DNA of 42,010 nucleotides from a virus: positions 1-42,010 of the IMG/VR virus record IMGVR_UViG_3300042330_000214; one strand, 5' to 3'. The notes under the pieces are model-generated. The model saw nothing but the letters and a program-made list of their open reading frames with translations. It did no database searches and was not told where the DNA came from. Every line of letters begins with the position of its first letter. The stretch's first letter is position 1. The position numbers and the translations under genes are program-made. This document shows positions 30,087 through 38,083 of this stretch, in pieces.

Positions 30087-30501
30087 TACACGTTATTTTA
30101 GTTTTACAAATTATTTCTTCAGTCTCTAAGTCAACTATCACTACTCTGTAATTGACATAAACATTGTCTTTGTTTAGTTCCTTTTTTATATTATCCCAAC
30201 TATCTGGATAGCTTTTTAAAGGCTTTATACTTATTATATTTTCCTTTGGTGCGGTCAATAATAAGTTACCTATTGTATTCTTTACATCGGCATCGCACGT
30301 ATCTTTAGCGAATAATAACACTAGCTTGTAGGTATTCTTTTCCATTTGCCTACTAGCCATTTTAGGGTCAAAGAAATAGGTAGTTTCCGTATTTCTTAAA
30401 TAGCCTTGGTATTTTGCACTATTAAACAACTCATTAGTCTCGGATAGATATATTAGCATATCCTTGTCTTTGGGTTGCTTATAGATACTAACTATATCCA
30501 T
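30079..30501 (-). CDS. Tail terminator/neck protein candidate (140 aa)
   Basis: ATG at 30501 (MDIVSIYKQPKDKD) is preferred; an in-frame GTG at 30534 would overlap the preceding gene by 20 nt. The alpha/beta size and position after an HK97 gp10-like protein fit a tail terminator or neck protein. No diagnostic motif is visible. AGCGAAGG lies upstream of the start within the end of the previous gene. Confidence 0.6.
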   Translation of the reverse strand: MDIVSIYKQPKDKDMLIYLSETNELFNSAKYQGYLRNTETTYFFDPKMASRQMEKNTYKLVLLFAKDTCDADVKNTIGNLLLTAPKENIISIKPLKSYPDSWDNIKKELNKDNVYVNYRVVIVDLETEEIICKTKITCNG

Positions 30502-30514
30502 ATTGATTAAACTA

Positions 30515-30997
30515 CTAATTACCTTCGCTATCACTTATGATTCTTTTTAATAGATTTTGTTTTTCTTTTTCGCTCACCTTAAAGAAGTTCAAAAAATGAC
30601 CTCTTATCTTATCTCCGTCTTCTTTTGGTACTACTATTTCGTACTCGTATGGATTTATTTCTCTAACTGCTCTTGTACCATTCTCAAAACTATCTTTAAG
30701 ACTTCCAGTTAATTCAATTGGCGGTCTGCCGCTTTCACTTTTTAGCTGACTATATCCGCCTTCAAAGTATTTTGATTTTCCGCTTTTAGTTTTTTCACCT
30801 CCCAATCTAATACCTTTATATCTTGCGATACTTGCATACATTGGCTCAGTGCTATATGGCTTCGGTTCATTACCGTTTATGTCTTTATTATCTACAAATA
30901 TTCTCTTAACCATTGCATCATGTAAATCAAATACAGCCTCTGCAAAGTTCTTTTCTAACCTCATTTGATAGGCGGCAAAGACATTGTCTAAACTCAT
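30515..30997 (-). CDS. HK97 gp10-like tail completion/head closure protein (160 aa)
   Basis: The ATG at 30997 overlaps the preceding stop as ATGA; the in-frame TTG upstream is rejected. The protein has long basic helices (FAEAVFDLHDAMVKRIF), a GRPPIELTGSLKDSFENG segment and then beta strands, the arrangement of HK97 gp10-like head-tail joining proteins. Position between connector and tail-terminator genes agrees. Confidence 0.7.
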   Translation of the reverse strand: MSLDNVFAAYQMRLEKNFAEAVFDLHDAMVKRIFVDNKDINGNEPKPYSTEPMYASIARYKGIRLGGEKTKSGKSKYFEGGYSQLKSESGRPPIELTGSLKDSFENGTRAVREINPYEYEIVVPKEDGDKIRGHFLNFFKVSEKEKQNLLKRIISDSEGN

Positions 30998-31782
30998 ACT
31001 AGCCAACTTTTAGCTTGTACTCGTGAACCACAATCAAAGCAACCACTATCTTTTAAACTTAATGAACTTAACTCTAAACTATATTGAGTTTCATATTCTG
31101 CTTTCAGCTCTTTATAGTCTTGGTCTTGCATCATTCTTTGGTTTATTTCACCACTAAAAAGACCGTCAGTAAGTAATATACTAGCCACCTTATAATTCAT
31201 AGCTATCTGAAATAAATCTTTGTTAGTGCAGATAAAAGTATTGTAATCACAAAGGATAGAATAGTCTAATAACATTCCATTTATTCCATGTCTGTAGTTG
31301 GTCCTACCTAATATATCTTCAGCAACGGTTACTTCTACATATTTGAAATCTTTGTTTAGGGTTACTGTTTTAGTAACTCCGCTCACAACACTTACCGGTA
31401 CTAATTCAACTACTGCTAATTCATTTGTAAACTTCAAGTTTATAGTTCCAGTGTATTGAACATTCACGTGAGCTTTATTTAGCCTATAAAATTGCTTATA
31501 GTTTGAATTAAATTCAAAGGTTTGAATATTAGAATATGTATCCGTAAATCTCTCACCTAAAATCTCATTATATTTGTTTGTACTTTTGCCTTCTTTACTA
31601 AGCAAAGCACTTACCATTGAGTTATATGCTAACTCTGTAGCCTTATCTATTGCCTCCTGTGGATTGTCAAACATAGAATATAAATCTAGTTTGCTAAGGG
31701 TGTTAAACACCGCGTCAAGGGTTATTTCCCCTGACGCTGGTGTCCCACACTTTATAAAAGAATAACTAAAGCAATTGTTCAC
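30994..31782 (-). CDS. Head-tail connector-region protein (262 aa), GTG start
   Basis: GTG at 31782 overlaps the capsid gene stop (TAGTG). The protein has N- and C-terminal Cys pairs (FSYSFIKCG, SGCFDCGSR) and a mixed alpha/beta core. Immediately downstream of the capsid gene this slot usually holds a head completion or adaptor protein. No family motif is recognised, so the role is inferred from order. Confidence 0.65.
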   Translation of the reverse strand: MNNCFSYSFIKCGTPASGEITLDAVFNTLSKLDLYSMFDNPQEAIDKATELAYNSMVSALLSKEGKSTNKYNEILGERFTDTYSNIQTFEFNSNYKQFYRLNKAHVNVQYTGTINLKFTNELAVVELVPVSVVSGVTKTVTLNKDFKYVEVTVAEDILGRTNYRHGINGMLLDYSILCDYNTFICTNKDLFQIAMNYKVASILLTDGLFSGEINQRMMQDQDYKELKAEYETQYSLELSSLSLKDSGCFDCGSRVQAKSWLV

Positions 31783-32936
31783 TATGAATTCTTGATTACG
31801 AATTGCTGAATACCATTCACTCCGAATCCATAATCGTTTTCGCAGAATGCATTTGGTCTAGTGTAAAGCTCTTCAGTTGCAGATACAGTCATATTGATTT
31901 TAGTACCGCAAGCAGTTAAGCTGAATGCTACATCCATTGCTCTACCTGTGAAAGGAGATACGATTGTAGTTCTGCTGAACATTGGATTTGATACTTCAAA
32001 CATTCCTCTGTATTGAGCATAATTTACAACTTGTACAGCACCTGCTTCGTAAGATAAGAACCAAGGCATGTTTTTCAAAGAAGTAGTAGAATACTCAGCA
32101 TTGAATACATTTGCTAAAGCGTCAGATTTAATAACTGGAAGTCTATTAGTTTCAAAGATACTTGAAAGGTCATATCCTGTAGAAGCACAACAAGAAGCTT
32201 GGTTTAATTGCTGATACTGATTCAATAAGAAACCACCAATAAGGATTGGATTGCTTCCGTATCTTGCAGTTTGAGCCGAGTAAATAACTTCGCTATACAA
32301 TTCATTGAATGCGGTTGCAGATACTTGACCGAATGTTTTTACAGCCTTACCTTTGTCAGTAGCTCTGTTTGGAATGTCAGCCAATTCTTTTGGAGAGAAT
32401 CCGAAAGTAGATGCAGGAACTGAATCGAATAAGAACTGAGCTATTCGAGCCTCGTGTCCTTTGTCAACTAGAGAAATCAATTCAAATAATTTGCTTTCGA
32501 TAGAAGTACCTCTAACTGTAGTCTCAGATAATGGAGCATCCAATACTGGAAGCGTATCCATTAAAGCTGTCATAGCTTTGAAGTCAGCATACTCGAAAGT
32601 AACTGTCTTAGAATAAGTGTTTGTGCTATCACAAGTGATTGTGTAAGTCTCTGAATCTTGAGTTGCAGGTGAAGCACCTTCAGCACAATAATCAGTAGGA
32701 CAACCTGTAACGGCAGCTCCGCACTCTGGCAAATTCCATATCAATTCAACAGACATTTTCTGACCGTTTTCTGCTAGTAATTTACCTTCTAATCTTGAAG
32801 AATTTACCTCGCCGTTCATAGCTATTGAAAGTGGAACGTCTAATTGAGGATTTGCGGTGATAACACCTAATGCTGATTGTGTTTGAAACACACTTGATAG
32901 TCTATCTTGAAGACTATTTTTTAATACTAATGCCAT
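31782..32936 (-). CDS. Major capsid protein (384 aa)
   Basis: Length, position after a scaffold-like gene, and the Ala/Ser/Phe-rich mixed composition fit a HK97-fold capsid protein. N-terminal residues 1-40 (MALVLKNSLQDRLSSVFQTQ) could be the N-arm. The cysteine-containing segment near 75-105 (CGAAVTGCPTDYC) and a Cys-Cys pair near 245 are unusual for a capsid and could crosslink or bind metal. The gene has a long structured 5' leader (32937-33079) with no ORF. Family identity was not confirmed by comparison. Confidence 0.8.
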   Translation of the reverse strand: MALVLKNSLQDRLSSVFQTQSALGVITANPQLDVPLSIAMNGEVNSSRLEGKLLAENGQKMSVELIWNLPECGAAVTGCPTDYCAEGASPATQDSETYTITCDSTNTYSKTVTFEYADFKAMTALMDTLPVLDAPLSETTVRGTSIESKLFELISLVDKGHEARIAQFLFDSVPASTFGFSPKELADIPNRATDKGKAVKTFGQVSATAFNELYSEVIYSAQTARYGSNPILIGGFLLNQYQQLNQASCCASTGYDLSSIFETNRLPVIKSDALANVFNAEYSTTSLKNMPWFLSYEAGAVQVVNYAQYRGMFEVSNPMFSRTTIVSPFTGRAMDVAFSLTACGTKINMTVSATEELYTRPNAFCENDYGFGVNGIQQFVIKNS

Positions 32937-33079
32937 TTTATATAATTAATTGGTTAAAAAATTGGTTTACGCTTATTTATTCTTTTGCTTTATGTGAGGT
33001 TAAGGTATCACGACCGCATCAGAAATTTAAGGCTTTCTAAACCGCATTTTTAACCTACTAATATAAGTAGGCGGAAAAT
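32937..33079 (-). promoter_or_regulatory. Structured leader of the capsid gene with alternative stems
   Basis: No ORF or promoter is seen here. Minus-strand RNA can form CCTACT-TATATT-AGTAGG (33071-33054), or AGGTTAA (33056-33050) can pair with TTAACCT (33003-32997); both use bases 33054-33056, so the two stems compete. An AGAAA/TTTCT hairpin lies inside the second stem. The leader ends AACCAATTAATTATAAA before the ATG. Confidence 0.5.
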
Positions 33080-33883
33080 TTATTTTTTACCTAGTGTAAC
33101 TTTGCTAGATAGGTCTATTCTATTTGCTATTACAGGCGCAGTGTTTTGACTTCTATCGACGTTCATAGTTCCTGTTCCAGTTACTTTTTTAAACGCTCCA
33201 CGCTTAACATAAATAGATTCTAATACTTCTTTATAGTTTGCGAATGCTCCTGCCTTTGTACTAGATAAAACTACTTGTCCGTTAGAATCGTACACTACTT
33301 CGTTTTGATTTTCATCTAATTTAAAGCTATACTTTGACTCATCAAATAAACAAACGTCTCTTATATTCATATCCTCAACTAATACAAATTCATTTTTAGC
33401 AGCTGATAGCTTAGAGCTTATTATGATTTGTAGTTCCTTTTGAGTAAACTCTTTTTCGATATTTTGCTTCTCATTTGAAACTGTATCGAAATCACCTTTT
33501 AGCTTGTCATTTACTCGCATTAAGTCTTCAATCTTTTGATTTAGTTTCTCAATCTCATTCTTTGTAGCTTTGTCCGTATTGTCTTTTAGATTTGCATTAG
33601 ACTCGGTCAATTCTGCTATCTTAGACTTTAAATTTGATAGAACAGTCTCTACATTGTCATGCAATTTGCCTTCTAATGTCAATCCTAATTCTTTCGCTTC
33701 TTTGTTTATACGACTATCAACCGCAGTTGCAGCCTTACCGTACAATTTATTTCTTTCACTCTCCGGAAGGTCGCTAAATCTTTCTGCTACACTACCAATC
33801 GGTATGTATACGCTGTTAAATTCAAGCATTGCATCTTCTGGACTGATTCCCTCTTCGCTAGGTACTATTTGAAATTTGCTCAT
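33080..33883 (-). CDS. Scaffold-like coiled-coil protein (267 aa)
   Basis: Residues 65-155 form a long charged coiled coil (LKSKIAELTESNANLKDNTD onwards) between a globular N-terminus and a beta-containing C-terminus (YDSNGQVVLSSTKAGAF). Coiled-coil proteins just upstream of a capsid gene are usually scaffolding proteins for prohead assembly. There is no protease motif. The leader contains AACCAACTAA. Confidence 0.7.
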   Translation of the reverse strand: MSKFQIVPSEEGISPEDAMLEFNSVYIPIGSVAERFSDLPESERNKLYGKAATAVDSRINKEAKELGLTLEGKLHDNVETVLSNLKSKIAELTESNANLKDNTDKATKNEIEKLNQKIEDLMRVNDKLKGDFDTVSNEKQNIEKEFTQKELQIIISSKLSAAKNEFVLVEDMNIRDVCLFDESKYSFKLDENQNEVVYDSNGQVVLSSTKAGAFANYKEVLESIYVKRGAFKKVTGTGTMNVDRSQNTAPVIANRIDLSSKVTLGKK

Positions 33884-33893
33884 TTATATTATT

Positions 33894-34280
33894 TTAGTTG
33901 GTTTTTTTTGGTCTTCCTTTTGCTTTTGGCTTTTCTACTTCTGCAAACGCATCAACCTCTTCTTTTATTTCTGTTAAATCGATTAAATCGACTTGAATTG
34001 TTTGCTCTTCTATAGTTGGCATTTCAACCGATACGCTTTCTGCCTGACTTTCCACAACTACTGCAGGTGCTACTATTTTTTTTTTAACCTCTGTAATAGT
34101 TTGAGCCTCTATTTTTTCAGCTATGAATGCAGATTTAGCATGTACACTCATTTCCATAAACTTATTTAACTCATCGTCTGAAATCTTATAAAAACTAGGC
34201 TTGTAAAAATCCTCACTTCTTTCAGCTATAGTTCCTATGTTTGATTTATTAGGACTCGTTAGTATTAAGAATTTTGCCAT
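33894..34280 (-). CDS. Unknown 128-aa head-module protein
   Basis: ATG at 34280 (MAKFLILTSPNKSN); an in-frame TTG at 34298 lies inside the promoter. The N-terminal half is basic with alternating strands; the second half is Glu/Val-rich and probably disordered, ending in KAKGRPKKTN, an AT-hook-like basic tail. It could bind DNA in the head. It is the first gene after the promoter at 34296-34325. Confidence 0.65.
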   Translation of the reverse strand: MAKFLILTSPNKSNIGTIAERSEDFYKPSFYKISDDELNKFMEMSVHAKSAFIAEKIEAQTITEVKKKIVAPAVVVESQAESVSVEMPTIEEQTIQVDLIDLTEIKEEVDAFAEVEKPKAKGRPKKTN

Positions 34281-34295
34281 TAACGTATTTTTATG

Positions 34296-34325
34296 CAAAT
34301 ATACAAACTATTTTAAAAATGCAAA
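34296..34325 (-). promoter_or_regulatory. Promoter for the scaffold and capsid genes
   Basis: TTTG (34325-34322), an 18-nt spacer and TATATTTG (34303-34296) on the minus strand match the Bacteroidota consensus closely. The ATG at 34280 follows at 15 nt. It allows high expression of scaffold and capsid independently of the portal gene. Confidence 0.8.
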
Positions 34326-34334
34326 TTGCTTTTT

Positions 34335-35102
34335 TTATAAAGTGCAATCTGTATTGTTGTATTTATTTAATCCGTAAGACAAAGCTAATTTTTCGCTCAC
34401 TGGTCTTATATTATGTCTACAATTCCACCCACCTGCAACTTGAAATATATTTGTACTATTAGTTCCCTTTATTTTTCCGCTCCATTCTAAGTCTGCCCAG
34501 CTTTCAATTTCTTTTTTGGTGTATATATTACCTATTCTCTGGTCGCAAAAGCATCGGCTAGTTTCTATTTCAGTTCCAGAATAACGAAAATACTGTACAT
34601 TAAATTTATTTGCTAGTATCTGACCTTGCGCACGCTTGTACTGAGTGGAATATTCACGAGCTACTATGTCTATATTACCTTCTATCTTTTTAGTGGTGAG
34701 TATATCCTTTACGGTTGACTTAAAGTCATTATATTTACCACCACCTGCAACGTATTGCAATAAAGCGTCTTTAATAGGCTGCTTTATATTGGTGTCGGTT
34801 ACGTTTACTGCTAAATTATTGTAGAAATTGTCAAAGGCTACGTTATTAAATGCCTTTAAACTCCTTGTATTTATAGTTCCAAATGACTTATATTGGCTTA
34901 TTATGTCTTTTAGATTCTCATCAAATACCTTTCTATAGTCCTTAATTTTATCATAGTATCCCTCTTCTTTTAGGACTTCTTCTATAATATCATTAACCTT
35001 GTCTATGTTTTCAAGATTATCAATATCAAATACAAACGAGCCTCGAACTTGATACTCGTTTAATTTGTTAAGAATTTTATCTAATATTTTTTCAAACTCC
35101 AT
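34335..35102 (-). CDS. MuF-like minor head protein (255 aa)
   Basis: The C-terminal region has ETSRCFCDQRIGNIY and GGWNCRHNIRPVSEKL, the cysteine and C-R-H-x-x-P pattern of the phage Mu gpF-like domain, with helical N-terminal two thirds. Such proteins are injected or internal minor head components located next to portal genes. The start overlaps the portal stop as TAATG. Confidence 0.88.
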   Translation of the reverse strand: MEFEKILDKILNKLNEYQVRGSFVFDIDNLENIDKVNDIIEEVLKEEGYYDKIKDYRKVFDENLKDIISQYKSFGTINTRSLKAFNNVAFDNFYNNLAVNVTDTNIKQPIKDALLQYVAGGGKYNDFKSTVKDILTTKKIEGNIDIVAREYSTQYKRAQGQILANKFNVQYFRYSGTEIETSRCFCDQRIGNIYTKKEIESWADLEWSGKIKGTNSTNIFQVAGGWNCRHNIRPVSEKLALSYGLNKYNNTDCTL

Positions 35103-36886
35103 TAATTGGGTTCGCCAGTTATTACTACTTTGCCGTCAACCTCTTCAACTTTCATTCCAGCGTCTTCGGTTTGCTTTTTTATTTGTTCGTATAAAGATTC
35201 GTAGTCTTCTTCGGATTCTTCTTCAGACTCTTCACTTTCTTTATAAACAATTTCAGTATTAACTATATTTCCCTCTATAGCCAAAGGCATAGCCATTAAT
35301 GAAGTTGCTTTTTCTCGCAAATAAGTATCTAGTTGCTTTTCATTCATATCCATTACCCCTTCGTCTTCTACCCACTTCATTATGTTGTCAGAAATAACGA
35401 TATGAATTTTATCATAATAGCCTAAACTTCCTTTCTTAATTGTCATATCATCTGATTTGTATAGATAATACTTATTGACTATCTTAAACTTCTCCGTTTC
35501 ACCTATTGAATTATAGTATTCTCTGAGTAAATTTATCAATATGTATTGAGGTGCATTGCTATTTTGTAATGCAGTGAATATTTCATTTACCTCAGCGGTT
35601 GATGTAGTTCTAAAGTTATTAAATGCATAAACCGATACTTCGCTTTCCTTTTCAAGTGGAAACATTAGCTCAGTCCAGTTATTAAACCACCATTGCATAG
35701 TCATTTCCACGTCTTGACTGTACATTTTATATGTAGAGTAGGTTTTCTCCCTATCTATCATTTTACCGAGAGCGGTTTCGCTTCCTTTGACTTCACTATT
35801 GGAATATTTCAAACCAATATAATCAAATGCGATGTCTCTATTTTCTCTTATCTCATCACGTGTGGAGTTTAGCGCACCCTGTGGAGGGTCAACCCAATAT
35901 ACGTGAGGAGCTGGAGGTGTGCTATTTTCAACTGCATTCGTACCCCTTACAACGTGAACTGCATTAAATGGAGTGAATAGATTTTTGCTTCCTGTTCCTT
36001 TACAAGTCTCGCACGATTCAGTACAATAGTTACCATTCTTATCTAAGGTATCAACTAACCCACCTCTACAGCCAACGCCTTCGCATGGTTCGCCTACAAT
36101 AACTGGAATAGGATAGGTACTTCTAGTTTTGGTTACTCCTACATTAACTGAATCTATTATAATAGTACTCAATATAGACTCACTAGGACTGAAATATGAT
36201 TTAATTACTAGCTCATTATCATTAACGATTTTAAGACCGTCAGCGTGCCTGTAATACTTTTTATTAAGATTATTATTAAACTGCCAAAATAGAATTGGCT
36301 CGGTGCTTTCATCTGCTATATCATACGAGTAATGTTCGTAAGTCAACAGACCCTCTTCGTTATAATATAAGGCTACAAAGTTATTTCTCTTATCGCCTTT
36401 GACTCTATATACTAGAGTTGTTTTATCTTTATGTAATATGTTTTCAGAGGTTACTAGATAAGGGTGCAATGGTAAATACTCATTCCCTAATTCAATGCCT
36501 CTTTGCTTTTCTATAAACTCACTATACTTTATGTGATAAGTTAAGACGCTATTGGAATCTAGTATTATATTTTGCCAATAGATATTTTTAAAGAAACTCA
36601 TTATCTCATAGTTGTCTATGAAGTCTCTTACAGTTTCATTTTTAGTTTGCACTGAATAGTTGTCATCATTGAATATCTTTTGAGTTTCAAAGATAGCATC
36701 GCCAACTAATTTCTGAACAGGATTAACCCAATTCTCTTCAATGTATTCGTACTCCTTAGCATCTAAGCCTGGATGTCTCATTTTGTAAATCTCCGTTGGA
36801 AACTTACTACTATAAAAAACCCCAAAAGACCGTTCAGCCTTTTGAGGTTTTTTTCTAGCAATACTTAATAATTTTTTTAGTTCCAC
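35102..36886 (-). CDS. Portal protein with a cysteine-rich insertion (594 aa), GTG start
   Basis: Size and location before a MuF-like gene identify the portal; the sequence includes a typical GYGAVVR-like region replaced by NEYLPLHPYLVTSENILHKD and helical wing and stem segments. A zinc-ribbon-like insertion lies at about residues 264-298: a C-x4-C pair (GEPCEGVGC) and YCTESCETCKGTG, similar to DnaJ-type Cys repeats. A very acidic stretch (ESEEESEEDYESLYE) precedes the C-terminus. The only early start is GTG at 36886, overlapping a 19-codon ORF; it is probably coupled to that ORF. Confidence 0.85.
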   Translation of the reverse strand: MELKKLLSIARKKPQKAERSFGVFYSSKFPTEIYKMRHPGLDAKEYEYIEENWVNPVQKLVGDAIFETQKIFNDDNYSVQTKNETVRDFIDNYEIMSFFKNIYWQNIILDSNSVLTYHIKYSEFIEKQRGIELGNEYLPLHPYLVTSENILHKDKTTLVYRVKGDKRNNFVALYYNEEGLLTYEHYSYDIADESTEPILFWQFNNNLNKKYYRHADGLKIVNDNELVIKSYFSPSESILSTIIIDSVNVGVTKTRSTYPIPVIVGEPCEGVGCRGGLVDTLDKNGNYCTESCETCKGTGSKNLFTPFNAVHVVRGTNAVENSTPPAPHVYWVDPPQGALNSTRDEIRENRDIAFDYIGLKYSNSEVKGSETALGKMIDREKTYSTYKMYSQDVEMTMQWWFNNWTELMFPLEKESEVSVYAFNNFRTTSTAEVNEIFTALQNSNAPQYILINLLREYYNSIGETEKFKIVNKYYLYKSDDMTIKKGSLGYYDKIHIVISDNIMKWVEDEGVMDMNEKQLDTYLREKATSLMAMPLAIEGNIVNTEIVYKESEESEEESEEDYESLYEQIKKQTEDAGMKVEEVDGKVVITGEPN

Positions 36887-36936
36887 TTAATAGGTTTAGG
36901 TTTTGGGTTTGGATTCTTTGGTTTACCGCAACACAT
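36877..36936 (-). CDS. Tiny Cys-Cys/Pro-Lys ORF (19 aa) overlapping the portal start
   Basis: ATG at 36936, stop at 36877, encoding MCCGKPKNPNPKPKPIKWN. It overlaps the GTG of the portal gene by 10 nt. It could be a coupled leader peptide, and its CCG motif echoes the C-terminal CCG of the 486-aa tail protein. Expression is unproven. Confidence 0.45.
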   Translation of the reverse strand: MCCGKPKNPNPKPKPIKWN

Positions 36937-36941
36937 AACTA

Positions 36942-37517
36942 CTATTGGAATTTAAAGATACCTGCTGGCTGAGTGTCAAATACTAACCAATACTCGTTTC
37001 TATCGAAGTTAACTTGAGCTTCAACGGTGAATTTTTGTGAAGTTCCATACTCAATACCCGGAGACTTAACCATTAGCATCATAGGTCTTGGACTTACTTG
37101 CATTCTGCCGTCATTGTAAGCTATAACTACCCATGCAGTTTTACCGTCTATCATGTTATAGAAATCATGATTGTCAGAGCTAACTTTAGGGTCAGTGATT
37201 GTTACTGTGTGAGATTCGCCTGTCTTCAAGTTAGGAATACCGTTTTTCATTGGATTCTCAATAGTCAAGTTCTCACCCTCTGGAAGTGCCACCAATACGT
37301 TGTCAATTACGTTCAAATCTTTGAATGAATCAACGCCTGCTAAAGCTGTATTCCATGCGCCTGAAGCTGTATAGTTTACTTTTAATAGGTCGTTGGTATC
37401 TTCACATAGAATGTAAGCTACCGAAGTTGAATTACCGAGTGCATAAAAATTATTGCAATCTGGTTCTGTGTATGCGACCATTGTTTTACCGTCGCAAGTA
37501 GTTGTGCAAAGTGCCAT
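36942..37517 (-). CDS. Abundant structural protein, tail tube candidate (191 aa)
   Basis: A beta-rich protein with alternating hydrophobic residues (GESHTVTITDPKV, KTAWVVIAYNDGRMQ, YWLVFDTQPAGIFKFQ) and N-terminal cysteines (C4, C8, C21, C38). It has its own consensus promoter (37572-37600), consistent with high expression. Length fits a major tail tube protein, although its place just upstream of the portal rather than before the tail chaperone is unusual. A decoration or head protein is an alternative. Confidence 0.6.
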   Translation of the reverse strand: MALCTTTCDGKTMVAYTEPDCNNFYALGNSTSVAYILCEDTNDLLKVNYTASGAWNTALAGVDSFKDLNVIDNVLVALPEGENLTIENPMKNGIPNLKTGESHTVTITDPKVSSDNHDFYNMIDGKTAWVVIAYNDGRMQVSPRPMMLMVKSPGIEYGTSQKFTVEAQVNFDRNEYWLVFDTQPAGIFKFQ

Positions 37518-37571
37518 ATTAATTAAATTTTAAAGTTAAAAATATCCGACACCTTCGCTATGTCTTGAGTG

Positions 37572-37600
37572 CAAATATAGTGCATTTTTATTTATACAAA
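37572..37600 (-). promoter_or_regulatory. Promoter for the 191-aa structural gene
   Basis: TTTG (37600-37597), a 17-nt spacer and TATATTTG (37579-37572) on the minus strand. The ATG at 37517 follows after about 50 nt with AGCGAAGG in the leader. It probably also serves portal and MuF-like genes downstream. Confidence 0.8.
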
Positions 37601-37692
37601 TTTATTTTTTTTAATCTTAATCTTAATTAAACATAGTTTCTCCTTTACTCTCTACAATTACACACTGACTGAATAATTATAGTTAGTTTCTA

Positions 37693-37764
37693 TTATGGCA
37701 AGTAATAAGCAATGTAAACACTTCCGCTCTCTTCCACTTTAAAGGTGGCATGGATTTTAACCAT
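37693..37764 (-). CDS. Possible 23-aa ORF in the intergenic region
   Basis: The frame begins with ATG directly after a TAG and encodes MVKIHATFKVEESG followed by SVYIAYYLP, which looks like two beta strands. It may be a remnant or a real small peptide. No promoter is obvious. The rest of 37601-37922 holds no other candidate I can support. Confidence 0.25.
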   Translation of the reverse strand: MVKIHATFKVEESGSVYIAYYLP

Positions 37765-37922
37765 CTATTCGTTCATTGATTTTTCCCTTTCGGTTTGTAG
37801 TTGCTAGTTGTCAGGAGTGGACATTTGCTAGTCTTATATCAATGTTTTACACTACTTTTTATTTTAATTTACTCAGCTATTTAAGTCTGATTTTGAATGG
37901 TTCGACTATACAACCGTACTGA

Positions 37923-37968
37923 TATAAAAGAAAAAAGCCTTTGCACAAGGACGAGGTCTGCAAAGGCT
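37923..37968 (-). terminator. Rho-independent terminator of the intergenic RNA and tail-tip genes
   Basis: Minus-strand AGCCTTTGCA (37968-37959) pairs over 10 bp with TGCAAAGGCT (37945-37936) and is followed by TTTTTTCTTTTATA. The 13-nt loop contains GACCTCGTC, complementary to a site 60 nt upstream in the same RNA. Confidence 0.88.
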
Positions 37969-38040
37969 AAGGGCGTCTTATTCTTTTAAAATTTTAACGC
38001 TATGTTTCTTTTATACCGACCTCGTCAAAAGTACAATATG
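37925..38040 (-). ncRNA. Probable small RNA (about 110 nt) with pseudoknot potential
   Basis: A -7 box (38052-38045) starts a unit without an ORF that ends at the terminator. GACGAGGTC near its 5' end (38026-38018) is exactly complementary over 9 bp to the terminator loop (37958-37950); GCGT/ACGC (38000-37997 with 37976-37973) can pair inside. The first pairing is available before the terminator stem is complete. It could be a stand-alone regulatory RNA, a switchable terminator, or a processed 3' end of the tail-tip message, whose last stop is at 38084. Confidence 0.6.
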
Positions 38041-38044
38041 ACTG

Positions 38045-38052
38045 CAAATATA
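38045..38052 (-). promoter_or_regulatory. Candidate promoter of the intergenic RNA
   Basis: TATATTTG followed by CA, within AAATAGTTTGTATATTTGCA. Nearly the same stretch forms the capsid-region promoter at 34296-34325. The distal TTTG of the -33 element is not conserved here, so strength is uncertain. Confidence 0.5.
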
Positions 38053-38083
38053 CAAACTATTTTTTAATTTGAATAATATTTTT

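Noticed and set aside
37518-38083. CRISPR array or tracrRNA-like unit in the intergenic region
   Set aside because: The complementary segments occur once each, with no spaced repeats and no cas genes; terminator and pseudoknot explain them.
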